Of a stretch of 16,123 nucleotides of DNA, positions 7,801-15,981 are shown one piece after another. The stretch spans positions 1 through 16,123 of the forward strand of contig JAAZVD010000007.1 in NCBI GenBank assembly GCA_018623785.1, given 5' to 3'. A model generated the notes under the pieces. The model worked only from the letters and a program-made list of their open reading frames with translations, did not search any database and was not told the origin of the DNA. The stretch comes from Bacteroidota bacterium. Its GTDB lineage: Bacteria > Bacteroidota > Rhodothermia > Rhodothermales > UBA10348. Positions within the stretch are counted from its first letter, which is position 1. Each line of letters begins with the position of its first letter. A program made the translations under genes and the position numbers.

Positions 7801-10800
7801 CCAGGATATATTCTGATCCGAACAAGGTGGAATCGGCGGGATTACGCACGCCAATGACGATAGAATTGACCTTGCCCAGCGATGGTGTCCCGCGGATGCC
7901 GAGGCGAGTACCGGGCGGAGCAAAAAGAGACGCATCAGGCGAATCCGCCGTTGTCAGTTCTCCGTTCGTCGTGCTCCAGAAGGTGGAATCAGTCGGGTAT
8001 GCGATACGGTCCCTGGCTACCTTGAGCTGATTGAGTGCTCCAAGTTCGATATTCATCGAGCCCAGATCACGGAATTGACCATCGTAATCCACGGCTGTAC
8101 GCCACAGTTCATCGGAACTGCCAGCTGTTTCGAAGCTGGGCGTCAGCGGTTGCTCGTACTCATAGTAGTCGTTCGTCTCATTGGACCCGAGGCGAACGAA
8201 AAGCGTGGCTTTGGTCCGACTTTCCTCCAGCGGGAGGGAGGCCAGGTTGGTCCCGTCAGCCAGCTGACCGTGCGCATGTACGAACATGCGAAGGTTGGAG
8301 TATTTGAGCAGGTCCAGACCCGCATTCTGGGTCTTGAAGATAGCTCGCTGCTGCCCAGGGCCCAGGTTCTCGGCGCGAATGACCAAGGACTGCTCCCGAG
8401 CATTCTGCACGCGGCCTGAGGCCAGGCGGGACTGGCTGACAACCGCTCCCACGGGTGGCTGATAGGTTTCGGCATTCTCCTCGTTGTTGATGCTCGAAAT
8501 GGTCAGTCGCGTTTCGGTGCCGGTCGTGTCGAATGGGGTTTCCCGCTCCAGTGTGATGGCCTCTGATTTCTGCCACTGGGATCCGACTAGTTCGAGTGAC
8601 GCAAAACGCGCCGTAAAGGGTACTTCGTGTCCTGTCGTCCAGAGTCGGATGAATTCGATGAGCGAGAAATCCTGAATATCGCCGACGCGGCGCGTAAATC
8701 GCTGTACGGGAATGCGTACCTGGTACCATCCCGTTCCGTTACCATCAGCGTCGGCAACTTCTCCAACGATGTAGTCATCTACGCGCTGCGGAGCCGCCAG
8801 GGAGTCAAGCGCACGCTTGGAGAGAGGAATTTCGTACTGGAAGTAACTGTTCTCGGTATCGACCGTGGAGTTGAGGTTCCGGTCTTCCGAATCCGGGAAT
8901 CTGGAATTCCCTCGACGCACCGACGTGTTGTTGGCCAGCTTGGTCTGCGTCTCGAAGGCATTCAGTTCATGCCCCGCAAAATACCGACTGAAATGCTGTT
9001 GGAACGTGGCAGGAGCCGGGTAGAACTCCGAGTTCTGGTAGTACTGCGTATTGCCGAAGTAGTGGTAGTCGTCTCCGGATGGATCCGCCAACGCCTTGGC
9101 CACTTCGGCTCGATACCGGGGGTCGCTGGAATTGCGATCCAGGCTGTTCAAGAAGTCAGCAAAGTGAACCTCCTCGGTTGCAAACGGGGGGTACTCGGAC
9201 GAGCCGCTGGACAGACCGTCGAGTCCAAGGTCTTCCGTCCTGCGCGAGGCATCGTCGATATCGACGACGCTGTTCTGTGCACCTGTCGGGCTGCGCCCCC
9301 AATTCAGGATGCCCCCCTCCGTTATGGTAGCCGTTGAAAGGCCATCTTCGTTGTTGAGCTTCTCGTCCGGCAGGATATCCTCGGAAATCGAACCGAGATC
9401 CACGAACAATACAGCGTCCCCGCCAGCATCTCCCTGCGCGTTTTCCGGGAAGGGTTGGAACACGAACTCGACGAAATCAATGTTTTTGAGACTGAAGTCC
9501 GTAAAGCCTTCTGGCAGCCTCTGGGTCATACCGCCCCAGGCAAACTTCGGATTATCGAGGAAGCCCCTGAGATCCCGTGTGTAGTTGTACGGGCCGCGCT
9601 CCGTCGGATTGAAATAGATGTCGTAGGTCTCGAGGGTAGGGTCGATCTCAGCCCGTGTATCCCGGTTGGGGAAGACCTCGTCAATGCGGAAGATGCGAAT
9701 GGCATCGGCATTGAAAGCGATAGTCGGAATTTCGCGCAGCATGTTCGCATTGATGCGGTACCACGCAAAGTTGCCGCGCCAGTTGGTTCGCAACGAATCG
9801 GCTGCAATCCCCGTGGCCGGTCCGAATCGATCGACAGCACCGATGGAGTCAGGCGCAGACGCCAGTCCCCATGAGCCCGGTTGCATCATGGTAAAAGTGT
9901 TCTCAAATCCCTCGAAGTCATCGATGTAGGAGGTGCCGCCCAACTCGTCCCGGTTGAAGTCCCGGCCTGCATCCTGGAGCTCACGCCGGGTTCGCTCAAA
10001 GGCTACCGTTTGCGTATTGCCGGGGCGAAGCTGGGCGAATTCGCCACTGATGGAGATACTGGATGGCTCACGGGTTTGGAGCAAGGGTACAAGGTCGATG
10101 GCCCGGGTCATCCAGCGGGGTTCGAGCTCAATAGCTCCATCTACGCCCCAGATGGTGTTCGAGATGGGTTCTTCGCCGATACGGAACTTGTCGATGGGCG
10201 ACTGCTGATTCATGCGCATGACCGTAGCGCCCAGCGACAGACGCTCGTCCATGGTATAGTCGGCCCGCATCCCGATCAGGGTCTTCTTCTGGATGTTGAA
10301 GAAGGAGTTTTGTTCAAACTCGATTTCAATATCGCGGCCAGCTGTCAGGAAGGCCGGGTTGATGATCTGGACCAGACCCGTTCCGGAATACTCGACGACA
10401 AAGTCGGTGCCTTCCGTCAGGGGTGTACCGCCGGATGTGACACGAACGGAACCCTGAACAACCCCGGAGAACGCATTCAGGTCGTAGGAAGACTGGACGG
10501 ATCCGCGATAGGAACCGCGGATCCGGTACACGTCGTGCTGGCTGTTACGGCGTGCATTAGCCTTTTTCTGACTGTAGAGACTCTCGAAGACATAGATTTC
10601 CCGCAACCCATCCTGTGCAGCCGCCGTGCCGCCTCCAGCCGTAATCACGTTGGAAATCCTGTTTCCAAACGGCTCCAGATAGGGAAAGATGAGCGTTCCT
10701 TCGCCCGGTACGATCGTATAGTTGACCAGGAAATCGAACTGATCGTCAGCCACAAGCGCTTGGTCTTCGTTCACCCGATCCAAGCCCGTCAGCTGCAATA

Positions 10801-12679
10801 TGGTGCTGGTTCCACCCACGCCCGGGAGCGTCTTGGAAGCCGTTTTCCCGGGTGGTTCGTAGAAAACCTGCAGGTCAAACTCGTTTGGCTGGATACTGCG
10901 TCCCGGCAAGCGGTAAATATTGCGCATCTCCAGGTACCAGGCGGCCGGATTGAAGTCGGCTTCCGGGGCAGGCTGCCGAAGCTGTACCGGACGAATCAGC
11001 TTGAGGACAATCTTGTCTTCATTTTGCCCCCCATCGGATCCACCGGTATCGGTGGAGAAATCGCCCACCTGGTACGTGCGCCCGCCTGCGCGGAAACGAA
11101 AGGCGATAGCCAGGGCTTCACTTTCCTGAATCCGTTGGCGCATCGTGACGTACCCCAGGACTTCATCCACATCATAGTCCCTTCCGCGCTCAAGCCGCTT
11201 GAACTTTCCAACCTGAAAATCCGAGGAGGACAGGTTCTTGACGGTTTCGAGGTAGGATCCTGGCGCAGCATTTCCATCTCTCAGCTCCGTATCGACTTCC
11301 CCGCCGTCGGCGTCATCGTACTGGTCGATGTCATTTCCAGGGAGACGTTCCAGGGTATACTGATTAGCTTGGGACAGTATTTCCTGTGGTTCGCCGAGGT
11401 CGACCATGGCCACCACCTGGCGGACGTTTTCCTCTTCCGGTCGGGTGGGCATGAGCTTCCACACCTCTATCTCGGTGATGCGCTCGAATCCGTTGGCTAC
11501 CCTGATATTCGGTGGATCGGAGAGGGCATCCTGGAAACGATTCCTGAAGTAATAGCTCAGGAAGAAGTGGGTTGCCTCATCATAGTCTGTGGGCCGCAAG
11601 TCGAATTCAGTCTGCTCGGAGCCGCCCTCGATATTGAGGCTGTTTGACTGCCCCTCCTGCTGGGACATGACCGTTGTCAGGCGCACTCCACCCAGCTGGA
11701 ATTCACTTTTGATGCCAAAGAGACTTTGGCCGCCTCGGATCAGGCTGGAGGGCGTCTGGAGAAAGACGTTTCCGGCCTCGATTTTCTGAACGATCTCATC
11801 CTCGTACCCGGTGTACTCGAGTTTGAGCTGGTTCTGGAAATCAAACTGGTTGCGTGAGTCATAATTGACGTTGATCCGCAGTTTGTCCCCGATCGTCCCT
11901 GTGATGCCAAGGCTCAGATCCTGCTTGAATTCCGGGTCGAGCTGCGATGGTTTTCCCGTAACAGAGACTTGCTGGTCGCTTTTTCGGTAGTCAAAACCAG
12001 CATGAATATCAGCTGTCCCATTAACGCGTAGATCCACCTCGTTGGCTCCAAAAATGGTCCGGAACGCACTCTGGCGCCCACCCGGAACAACGATGTTGAA
12101 CCCGAGGCCTCCTCGGCGGCGCTGCTCGTCTTGCCGTTCCCGCTGCAGAATGAGCTCCTTCCAGTTGTCGTCCAGATCTTGACTCATCCTGGCTGCCCGA
12201 TACTCGTCGAATTCGAGTCTCAGGGGGTAACGGGCATCCCAATCACCTACCTGCTCCCGGATCGTGTAGGCCCGGGCCAGCGTGTCAAATTCGACGTCAT
12301 GGCGCCACCATTGTCCCAGAGAGGGCGCCATCACCAACCGGTCCCGCTTATTGGGCGAAGCACTGAGTGCATCTCGCTTGAATCCGGGAATGTAATCCCA
12401 CACGAGCGCAGAGTCGGGCAGGAACAGGGAATCGACGTCGAGACTGTCAACATCCAGGGTGTCGAGGTCCAGAGTGTCGATGGCTACCGAGTCCGTATCG
12501 GCCAGGGCGATGTATCCGGACGTGCTCCGCCACGCTTCGAAATCCGGGTCGGTGGCGGCCGAGCTTACCCACACCATCGAGACCACAAAAAATGCCACGA
12601 CCGCACCAAGCCATCGCCGCAGAAGGGGGCGGGCTGCAGCGGTAGTGGCAGACGCAATAGGTGCCGGATCGTTACGCAA
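4832..12679 (-). CDS. sprA: SprA, type IX secretion outer-membrane translocon / gliding motility protein
   Basis: This is a giant outer-membrane barrel (2615 residues; relatives about 2400) through which T9SS cargo leaves the periplasm. A Sec signal is visible: basic PLLRRW, then a hydrophobic core to VSSA (about 17-41). After it comes an Asp/Leu pentapeptide repeat (68-87). SprA landmarks follow: LRVNGTADIHAGFDY (217-231), TIGDKLRINVNYDS (262-275), EDEIVQKIEAGNV (293-305), SLFGIKSEFQLGG (319-331) and YIDDFEGFENTF near 918, plus repeated amphipathic barrel strands to the C-terminus (VNINGTFNIRVSIAN). Oddities are a charged, helix-like insert at about 2082-2137 and several DxDxDG-type loops (about 1310, 2182 and 2332). 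The only reasonable start is TTG 12679; the next Met (35) lies inside the signal core. The other T9SS genes are not in this window. Confidence 0.95.
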   Translation of the reverse strand: MRNDPAPIASATTAAARPLLRRWLGAVVAFFVVSMVWVSSAATDPDFEAWRSTSGYIALADTDSVAIDTLDLDTLDVDSLDVDSLFLPDSALVWDYIPGFKRDALSASPNKRDRLVMAPSLGQWWRHDVEFDTLARAYTIREQVGDWDARYPLRLEFDEYRAARMSQDLDDNWKELILQRERQDEQRRRGGLGFNIVVPGGRQSAFRTIFGANEVDLRVNGTADIHAGFDYRKSDQQVSVTGKPSQLDPEFKQDLSLGITGTIGDKLRINVNYDSRNQFDFQNQLKLEYTGYEDEIVQKIEAGNVFLQTPSSLIRGGQSLFGIKSEFQLGGVRLTTVMSQQEGQSNSLNIEGGSEQTEFDLRPTDYDEATHFFLSYYFRNRFQDALSDPPNIRVANGFERITEIEVWKLMPTRPEEENVRQVVAMVDLGEPQEILSQANQYTLERLPGNDIDQYDDADGGEVDTELRDGNAAPGSYLETVKNLSSSDFQVGKFKRLERGRDYDVDEVLGYVTMRQRIQESEALAIAFRFRAGGRTYQVGDFSTDTGGSDGGQNEDKIVLKLIRPVQLRQPAPEADFNPAAWYLEMRNIYRLPGRSIQPNEFDLQVFYEPPGKTASKTLPGVGGTSTILQLTGLDRVNEDQALVADDQFDFLVNYTIVPGEGTLIFPYLEPFGNRISNVITAGGGTAAAQDGLREIYVFESLYSQKKANARRNSQHDVYRIRGSYRGSVQSSYDLNAFSGVVQGSVRVTSGGTPLTEGTDFVVEYSGTGLVQIINPAFLTAGRDIEIEFEQNSFFNIQKKTLIGMRADYTMDERLSLGATVMRMNQQSPIDKFRIGEEPISNTIWGVDGAIELEPRWMTRAIDLVPLLQTREPSSISISGEFAQLRPGNTQTVAFERTRRELQDAGRDFNRDELGGTSYIDDFEGFENTFTMMQPGSWGLASAPDSIGAVDRFGPATGIAADSLRTNWRGNFAWYRINANMLREIPTIAFNADAIRIFRIDEVFPNRDTRAEIDPTLETYDIYFNPTERGPYNYTRDLRGFLDNPKFAWGGMTQRLPEGFTDFSLKNIDFVEFVFQPFPENAQGDAGGDAVLFVDLGSISEDILPDEKLNNEDGLSTATITEGGILNWGRSPTGAQNSVVDIDDASRRTEDLGLDGLSSGSSEYPPFATEEVHFADFLNSLDRNSSDPRYRAEVAKALADPSGDDYHYFGNTQYYQNSEFYPAPATFQQHFSRYFAGHELNAFETQTKLANNTSVRRGNSRFPDSEDRNLNSTVDTENSYFQYEIPLSKRALDSLAAPQRVDDYIVGEVADADGNGTGWYQVRIPVQRFTRRVGDIQDFSLIEFIRLWTTGHEVPFTARFASLELVGSQWQKSEAITLERETPFDTTGTETRLTISSINNEENAETYQPPVGAVVSQSRLASGRVQNAREQSLVIRAENLGPGQQRAIFKTQNAGLDLLKYSNLRMFVHAHGQLADGTNLASLPLEESRTKATLFVRLGSNETNDYYEYEQPLTPSFETAGSSDELWRTAVDYDGQFRDLGSMNIELGALNQLKVARDRIAYPTDSTFWSTTNGELTTADSPDASLFAPPGTRLGIRGTPSLGKVNSIVIGVRNPADSTLFGSEYILEDITMWVNELRVAGYDSENGWAALSNMDIKLADVGRVKASFQRQTDGFGSLSSSLGEREQLNINNWTVTTEVNADKLIPERFGWTLPVNIQVQSNTTTPRFSPTRGDIRLEEILDQIDQREDLTPEEKEKAQTEATEAAQTYTLSRSLSTRLGKTGSRNKILRNTVDGVSLSYSQAESDGRSPSQAVNDSWRWSSSMGYRFQSRNPKTFRPFFFLDGVPLLRTLGGLNFNLVPSLVSTSGTFRRQFSQTQERPLIAAGDTTSTPIDVRFPIREKHTFSHGRDFQFQYNPFNFLNLSFDTKTQQSFNTAGVDTLYNVVTPDTTFFGTRLDEAIAAGLVPENQLANAFQIEQLSVISGSNVLGRFLSGGITPRTESHGQVFRASFRPQLRSIGFLNWLQIQDIGYNATFDWQNGPVGRNNGAAIRNNVELRGGVSLRIQDLWRKFAFYESIEEAQDTYQRAKETARRQQAKAREERKKAREARRLAEENGEGLPEESPAEQESTDRAPDEDGGPGFKGRLTSYARQVILTATGIRDFNLTYQDSRSSSSSNVGTPVLDADGNVLDVTTYYGLRDALRGNGASLGYRFGFDRQFDIEDRLIDPSLQVSDLLNDSKRFQGRTTLNPSQALNVTLNWNLDLSESETFTFRPAIDDLGIVTGIDTTITQSGNNKASVWAFGANYLDLFQAQLNTFNSDLIATGQEDPVLIPDADGDGRSPLTNSSVADDFREAFLRGSTTVDQLGIAPFPKPTWQVTYSGLSDWPILRRLTQSVSLRHAYSGDYAADFNTNTAFASTDTLRTVDLGSRRIQFAVEEYQVNNIRINESFRPLIGVDISWKGAVSTGFTWSKSNSYSLSTANFEVSENKTTELGVTVSYQKSGLKLPFFRKLNNRLQLQLNITRSETLDQRLRLRRALEQAISDPEFILQNALEGDNISLVTAHTRLIMTPRIAYQFSNRVQADFTLKYEKFDSEDSRQPSSVNINGTFNIRVSIAN

Positions 12680-12983
12680 AACTATGACGGGACCGTTCCG
12701 AGGGGTGCACTGGCGCGGGAGATCTCAACAGATCTCTCCAACGGGTTCGACTTTCGAGTGTGTAGCTGTGGTGCGTATAGAACGGTGCAGAGGCTTTATT
12801 TTGCAGCAAAGATGCGGCAGGGACAACCGAGGAAAGGGGTATGCAGAAACGGGTGGAAGGTTCTCCCGGAAAGCGTGTTTCACGATTCCTGCAATCCTCG
12901 TTTTTCCCACATGGGGAGCCTTGTTTGTGGCTCTCCGTATGGAGGATTGTTGCCGTGCATCTTTGTATACGGAACAGCATGCC
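12680..12983. other. 304-bp spacer between the divergent sprA and lipoprotein genes
   Basis: No convincing gene is visible here. Open frames on both strands lack family features, and some only run into the true lipoprotein gene. The spacer must hold promoters for both directions. I could not find a full Bacteroidota-type -33/-7 pair (TTTG and TAnnTTTG) at proper spacing on either strand. The one structured element is the inverted repeat at 12719-12736. Confidence 0.5.
12719..12736. promoter_or_regulatory. Perfect 7-bp inverted repeat upstream of sprA
   Basis: GAGATCT (12719-12725) and AGATCTC (12730-12736) are exact reverse complements around CAAC. The stem extends outward by a G-T and a G-C pair. 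It sits about 40 bp before the sprA TTG, where it could be an operator or a hairpin in the leader RNA. Its role is inference. Confidence 0.4.
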
Positions 12984-13499
12984 ATGATACCCAACAATTC
13001 TACAGGCGCCATGCGTATCTCGATTGCCTTGGTAGCAGGAATACTGGCCGTGTCGGCGTGTCAGTCCCCACCGGCAGAGGATCCCGGTACTGATACGGAT
13101 CCATTTTTTGACCGCGCAACAGAGCGCGAGGCCATCCGGGATGTCCTTATGCGTCAGCAAGAGGCTTGGAACGCTGGTGATCTCGAGGCCTTCATGGACG
13201 ACTATGTACGCGAAGACACGTTGCGATTCACGTCGGGCGCACAGGTTCGCTACGGTTGGGACAGCGCTATGGAGCGTTATCTGACGACGTACCCTGATCG
13301 CAGCGCCATGGGGAATCTGACCTTTGACGATCTTGCTATCGATGTTCTCTCGAATGAATGGGCATTGGTCTTCGGAGCCTGGCATCTGAAGCGATCAGGA
13401 GCATACGACGACATAGGGGGCCGGTATACCTTATTGATGCACCGGGGAGCGCAGGGCTGGAAAGTTGTGTACGATCATACATCGCAAGGAGACCAATGA
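12984..13499 (+). CDS. SnoaL/DUF4440-like lipoprotein
   Basis: The precursor has 171 residues. Its N-terminus is a lipoprotein signal: MRISIALVAGILAVSAC ends in a lipobox (VSAC), so the Cys should be lipidated and the protein anchored in the envelope. A Pro/Asp/Thr-rich linker follows (PPAEDPGTDTDP). Next comes a compact alpha+beta domain of the NTF2 superfamily, with EREAIRDVLMRQQEAWNAGDLEAFMDDYV and the ending RYTLLMHRGAQGWKVVYDHTS, typical of DUF4440/SnoaL-like proteins. Members of that fold are varied; some are enzymes and some bind small molecules, so the activity is unknown. The ATG at 12984 is chosen; the ATG at 13011 gives a 17-residue signal and is about equally likely. Its stop overlaps the start of the SDR gene (ATGA), which implies coupled translation. 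Confidence 0.85.
   Translation: MIPNNSTGAMRISIALVAGILAVSACQSPPAEDPGTDTDPFFDRATEREAIRDVLMRQQEAWNAGDLEAFMDDYVREDTLRFTSGAQVRYGWDSAMERYLTTYPDRSAMGNLTFDDLAIDVLSNEWALVFGAWHLKRSGAYDDIGGRYTLLMHRGAQGWKVVYDHTSQGDQ
13486..13491 (+). promoter_or_regulatory. Shine-Dalgarno site of the SDR gene
   Basis: AAGGAG lies four bases before the ATG at 13496, inside the last codons of the lipoprotein gene. It fixes the SDR start, although the frame stays open further left. Confidence 0.75.
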
Positions 13500-14176
13500 G
13501 TTATCCCGAACCCATGAACGCCGCGAGGCCGCTTGCTGTCGTTACGGGAGCGTGTGGCAGGTTGGGCACGGTCCTCGTGGATGCCTTCCTGACGGCGGGG
13601 TACCGCGTCATCGGTTTGGACCGAACCGTTTCCGAGGCCATCTCGGTGCCGGTTCTACCGTTTAGCGCCCATGACGAGCAGTCAGTAGAGGACGCCTTCA
13701 GACGGGTCGGGACGGAGTATGGTGTTCCAGCCTTGGTTGTGCATGCTATTGGGACATGGGCCATGAAGCCCTTCGCAGAGACTGCCTTGTCCGACTGGAA
13801 CAGGGTGATGGAGATTAACCTGACCAGCACCTTTCTGGTTTTCCGGGAGGCTGTGCGGTTGATGCAGGGTGCCGATGAGCCCGCATCGGGTCGACTTATC
13901 GGCATTACCTCCAAGCAGGGGAGCCTGCGGGGAGTTGCCGAGCAGGCGGCCTATTCGGCCTCGAAGGCGGGCGTGCAGAGGCTGGTGGAATCGCTGTCAG
14001 CCGAGATGTCGGGAACGGGTATCACTGTTCACGCTATTGCGCCGTCGATGATTCTTTTCGACGGAGGTGACGGACAGGGTGTGGCTGCCGAAGATATCGC
14101 GACCCATTGCCTCCATTTGGCAACCGAAGCAGGAGCCAGTTTGAATGGCAGGACCCTGCTTGCATTCGGTGAGTGA
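13496..14176 (+). CDS. Short-chain dehydrogenase/reductase (SDR family oxidoreductase)
   Basis: This is a 226-residue Rossmann-fold oxidoreductase. The cofactor motif TGACGRLG (17-24) is the classical TGxxxGxG, and Asp42 at the end of the second strand suggests NAD(H) over NADP(H). The NNAG position reads HAIG (83-86). The catalytic set is present: Asn108 (INLTS), Ser139 (GITSKQG), Tyr153 and Lys157 (YSASK). It is slightly short for a classical SDR, and the segment after IAPSMI, where the substrate loop normally sits, is brief. The overall outline also recalls dihydropteridine-reductase-like SDRs, so the substrate cannot be named. The start is set by AAGGAG four bases upstream and the ATGA overlap with the lipoprotein gene, a two-gene unit that probably ends at the hairpin at 14184-14212. 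Confidence 0.9.
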   Translation: MSYPEPMNAARPLAVVTGACGRLGTVLVDAFLTAGYRVIGLDRTVSEAISVPVLPFSAHDEQSVEDAFRRVGTEYGVPALVVHAIGTWAMKPFAETALSDWNRVMEINLTSTFLVFREAVRLMQGADEPASGRLIGITSKQGSLRGVAEQAAYSASKAGVQRLVESLSAEMSGTGITVHAIAPSMILFDGGDGQGVAAEDIATHCLHLATEAGASLNGRTLLAFGE

Positions 14177-14183
14177 TTGAGTA

Positions 14184-14212
14184 GCCTTGCTGGCCGAATA
14201 AGCCGGCAGGGC
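14184..14212 (+). terminator. Hairpin terminator candidate after the SDR gene
   Basis: GCCTTGCTGGC (14184-14194) pairs along all 11 bases with GCCGGCAGGGC (14202-14212) around a 7-base loop, using two G-U pairs. It starts 8 bp after the SDR stop. On the opposite strand the two wobbles become A-C mismatches, so the structure favours the plus transcript. There is no U tract after it. Confidence 0.6.
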
Positions 14213-14246
14213 ACTAGCCGGTGATCGGCACCCCCGTCCCGCACGG

Positions 14247-15974
14247 TCAAAAGGCTGTCGATCGACTCTCTTTGCCTGACCATCGCCCGGTTAGCCACGT
14301 TGCCAGGCCTATGAGCACCATCAGGAAGACGGAATACGCGGCAGCGGCTCCAAAATCATACAAACGGAGCTGAGAGAGTATTTCTACCGAAATGGGCCGG
14401 TTGTCAAACACGTAGAGCAGGATCGATGACACGAACTCTCCGAGGGCTGTCACGAAGGTGAGCAAGCTACCGGCCAAGATGCCGGGCAGAATGGAAGGCA
14501 GCATGACTTCCCGGAACGTGTGCCAGCGTGAGGCACCGAGGTCGATGGAGGCATCGGTCAGTCGGTCGTCGTAGGTCTCCAGCGCGGCCATCGTGGCGCG
14601 CACGACCAAGGGGATGTGCCGAATGAAATAGGCCAGCGGCAGCAGCCAAAAGGTCCCCACCAAAATGGCACCGCCAGACAGCGCGGAGGGCTCACTGAAG
14701 GTGATGATCAGGTTGATGGCGATGACAGTCCCTGGAATGGCGAAGGGAAGTATCGATAAAAGCCGGATAAGACCCCGGCCGCGAACACGGCCCTTTACGA
14801 TGAGCAGGGCCGCCATCACACCAAACATGACGTTGGCGGCTGAGGCCAGGGATGCCATGCGAAGCGAGTTCAGAATAGGCTGAGCAACATCGGACTGCCC
14901 CAACAAATTGAGATAGTTGTCCAATGTGTAGGCCTGCGGAAGTATCTGGTATGTCCAACTACCTTCTTTGACAAAGGAAATCAGGACCACGGTCAGGACT
15001 GGAAGGGCCAGAAAGAGACTGATCGCGCCGGCCCCCAGGAGCGCTACGATGCGCCATGGGCCGGAGCGGACAGGCCTGGGGGCCGGCGCAGACCCCTTTG
15101 AAGCCGTTGAGACGCGTCCTTTGTGGCGCTCCCATTCAACGAGCAGCAGGAAGAGGAGACAGATCACAGTCAGGACGACAGACACCGCGGCGGAATAAGC
15201 CAGGTTACCGTTCATCTTGTAGTTGTAGATCTGCAGCGTCAAGAAATTTTCTGTACCGGCAAAGAGAAGGGGAGCGGTGAAGGAGGCCATCGAGATCATG
15301 AACACCAAGAGCGATGCACTGATCAGGGACGGGCGAAGATGCGGAAGAATGACTGTCCGGAACGCGCGTGCCGGACTCGCGCCCATATCAGCTGCCGCTT
15401 CGAGCAGGCTTTGATCCACGGTTTTGAGCGAGGCCGAGCAGAAGAGGTAGAAGAACACGTACATCGAGTAGACATGCACCAGCCACACGGCCCACAGCCC
15501 CGAAAACGAAAACGGTACGGCGTCGAGTCCGAGCATGGCCTGCAAGCCCCGGGGCAGGATGCCGCTTTCCCCGTAGAGAAACAAGAACGCGAGGACGCCG
15601 ACGAGCGGCGGCAAGGCCAGCGGAAGGGCGGCCAACGCCGCAAGGACACGCTTAAGAGGGAAATCATAGCGGAAAAGCAGCCATGCCATGGCAGTCCCCA
15701 GGAATCCTGCCCCGACGACAGTCCATATCGAAATCCAGACCGAGTTGAAGAGGGCTCGGGCGTTGGCTGAATCTGCTGACCGGAAGATATCTCTGAGGAT
15801 GACTGGGTCCAGGCCGGTTACAAAAACCCGAAGCATGGGCCAAAGGACATACCCAAGCAGGACGGCGGCCGCCAGAAGGGCGGCCGCCCATTCAACCCTC
15901 GGGGACAGAATCCCCGTGGTTACAGCACTCCCGGTGGAGGGGCGAATCCTCAGGAGGGAACGATGGCTTCGCAT
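14247..15974 (-). CDS. Fused two-domain ABC transporter permease, Fe(III)/thiamine (FbpB/ThiP) type
   Basis: The 575-residue inner-membrane protein has about twelve hydrophobic segments arranged as two similar halves (about 30-280 and 305-562), each a binding-protein-dependent permease domain. Each half carries an EAA-type loop that docks on the ATPase: LLEAAADMGASPARAFRTVILP (190-211) and LTDASIDLGASRWHTFREVMLP (472-493). Fused duplicated permeases of this kind serve Fe(III), thiamine or 2-aminoethylphosphonate importers; Fe(III) is the commonest guess, but the substrate is not shown. No ATPase or binding-protein gene lies in the window. The ATG at 15974 is preferred, 7 bp after the recR stop; an ATG at 16010 would overlap recR and add 12 polar residues. 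The minus-strand order recR then permease suggests cotranscription. Confidence 0.9.
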   Translation of the reverse strand: MRSHRSLLRIRPSTGSAVTTGILSPRVEWAAALLAAAVLLGYVLWPMLRVFVTGLDPVILRDIFRSADSANARALFNSVWISIWTVVGAGFLGTAMAWLLFRYDFPLKRVLAALAALPLALPPLVGVLAFLFLYGESGILPRGLQAMLGLDAVPFSFSGLWAVWLVHVYSMYVFFYLFCSASLKTVDQSLLEAAADMGASPARAFRTVILPHLRPSLISASLLVFMISMASFTAPLLFAGTENFLTLQIYNYKMNGNLAYSAAVSVVLTVICLLFLLLVEWERHKGRVSTASKGSAPAPRPVRSGPWRIVALLGAGAISLFLALPVLTVVLISFVKEGSWTYQILPQAYTLDNYLNLLGQSDVAQPILNSLRMASLASAANVMFGVMAALLIVKGRVRGRGLIRLLSILPFAIPGTVIAINLIITFSEPSALSGGAILVGTFWLLPLAYFIRHIPLVVRATMAALETYDDRLTDASIDLGASRWHTFREVMLPSILPGILAGSLLTFVTALGEFVSSILLYVFDNRPISVEILSQLRLYDFGAAAAYSVFLMVLIGLATWLTGRWSGKESRSTAF

Positions 15975-15981
15975 GATCCGC

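Noticed and set aside
9881..11647. A 588-codon open frame on the plus strand inside sprA
   Set aside because: It is fully antisense to clearly conserved SprA sequence, shows no family motif and has the composition expected of the complement of GC-biased codons.
12677..12684. TAGTTTTG on the minus strand, matching the Bacteroidota -7 promoter consensus
   Set aside because: It overlaps the sprA start codon and has no TTTG/TTG element at the usual spacing upstream, so transcription from it would omit the start.
12459..12983. A long N-terminal extension of the lipoprotein gene
   Set aside because: It would overlap the start of sprA antisense and bury the lipoprotein signal peptide internally; the signal and lipobox argue for a start at 12984 or 13011.
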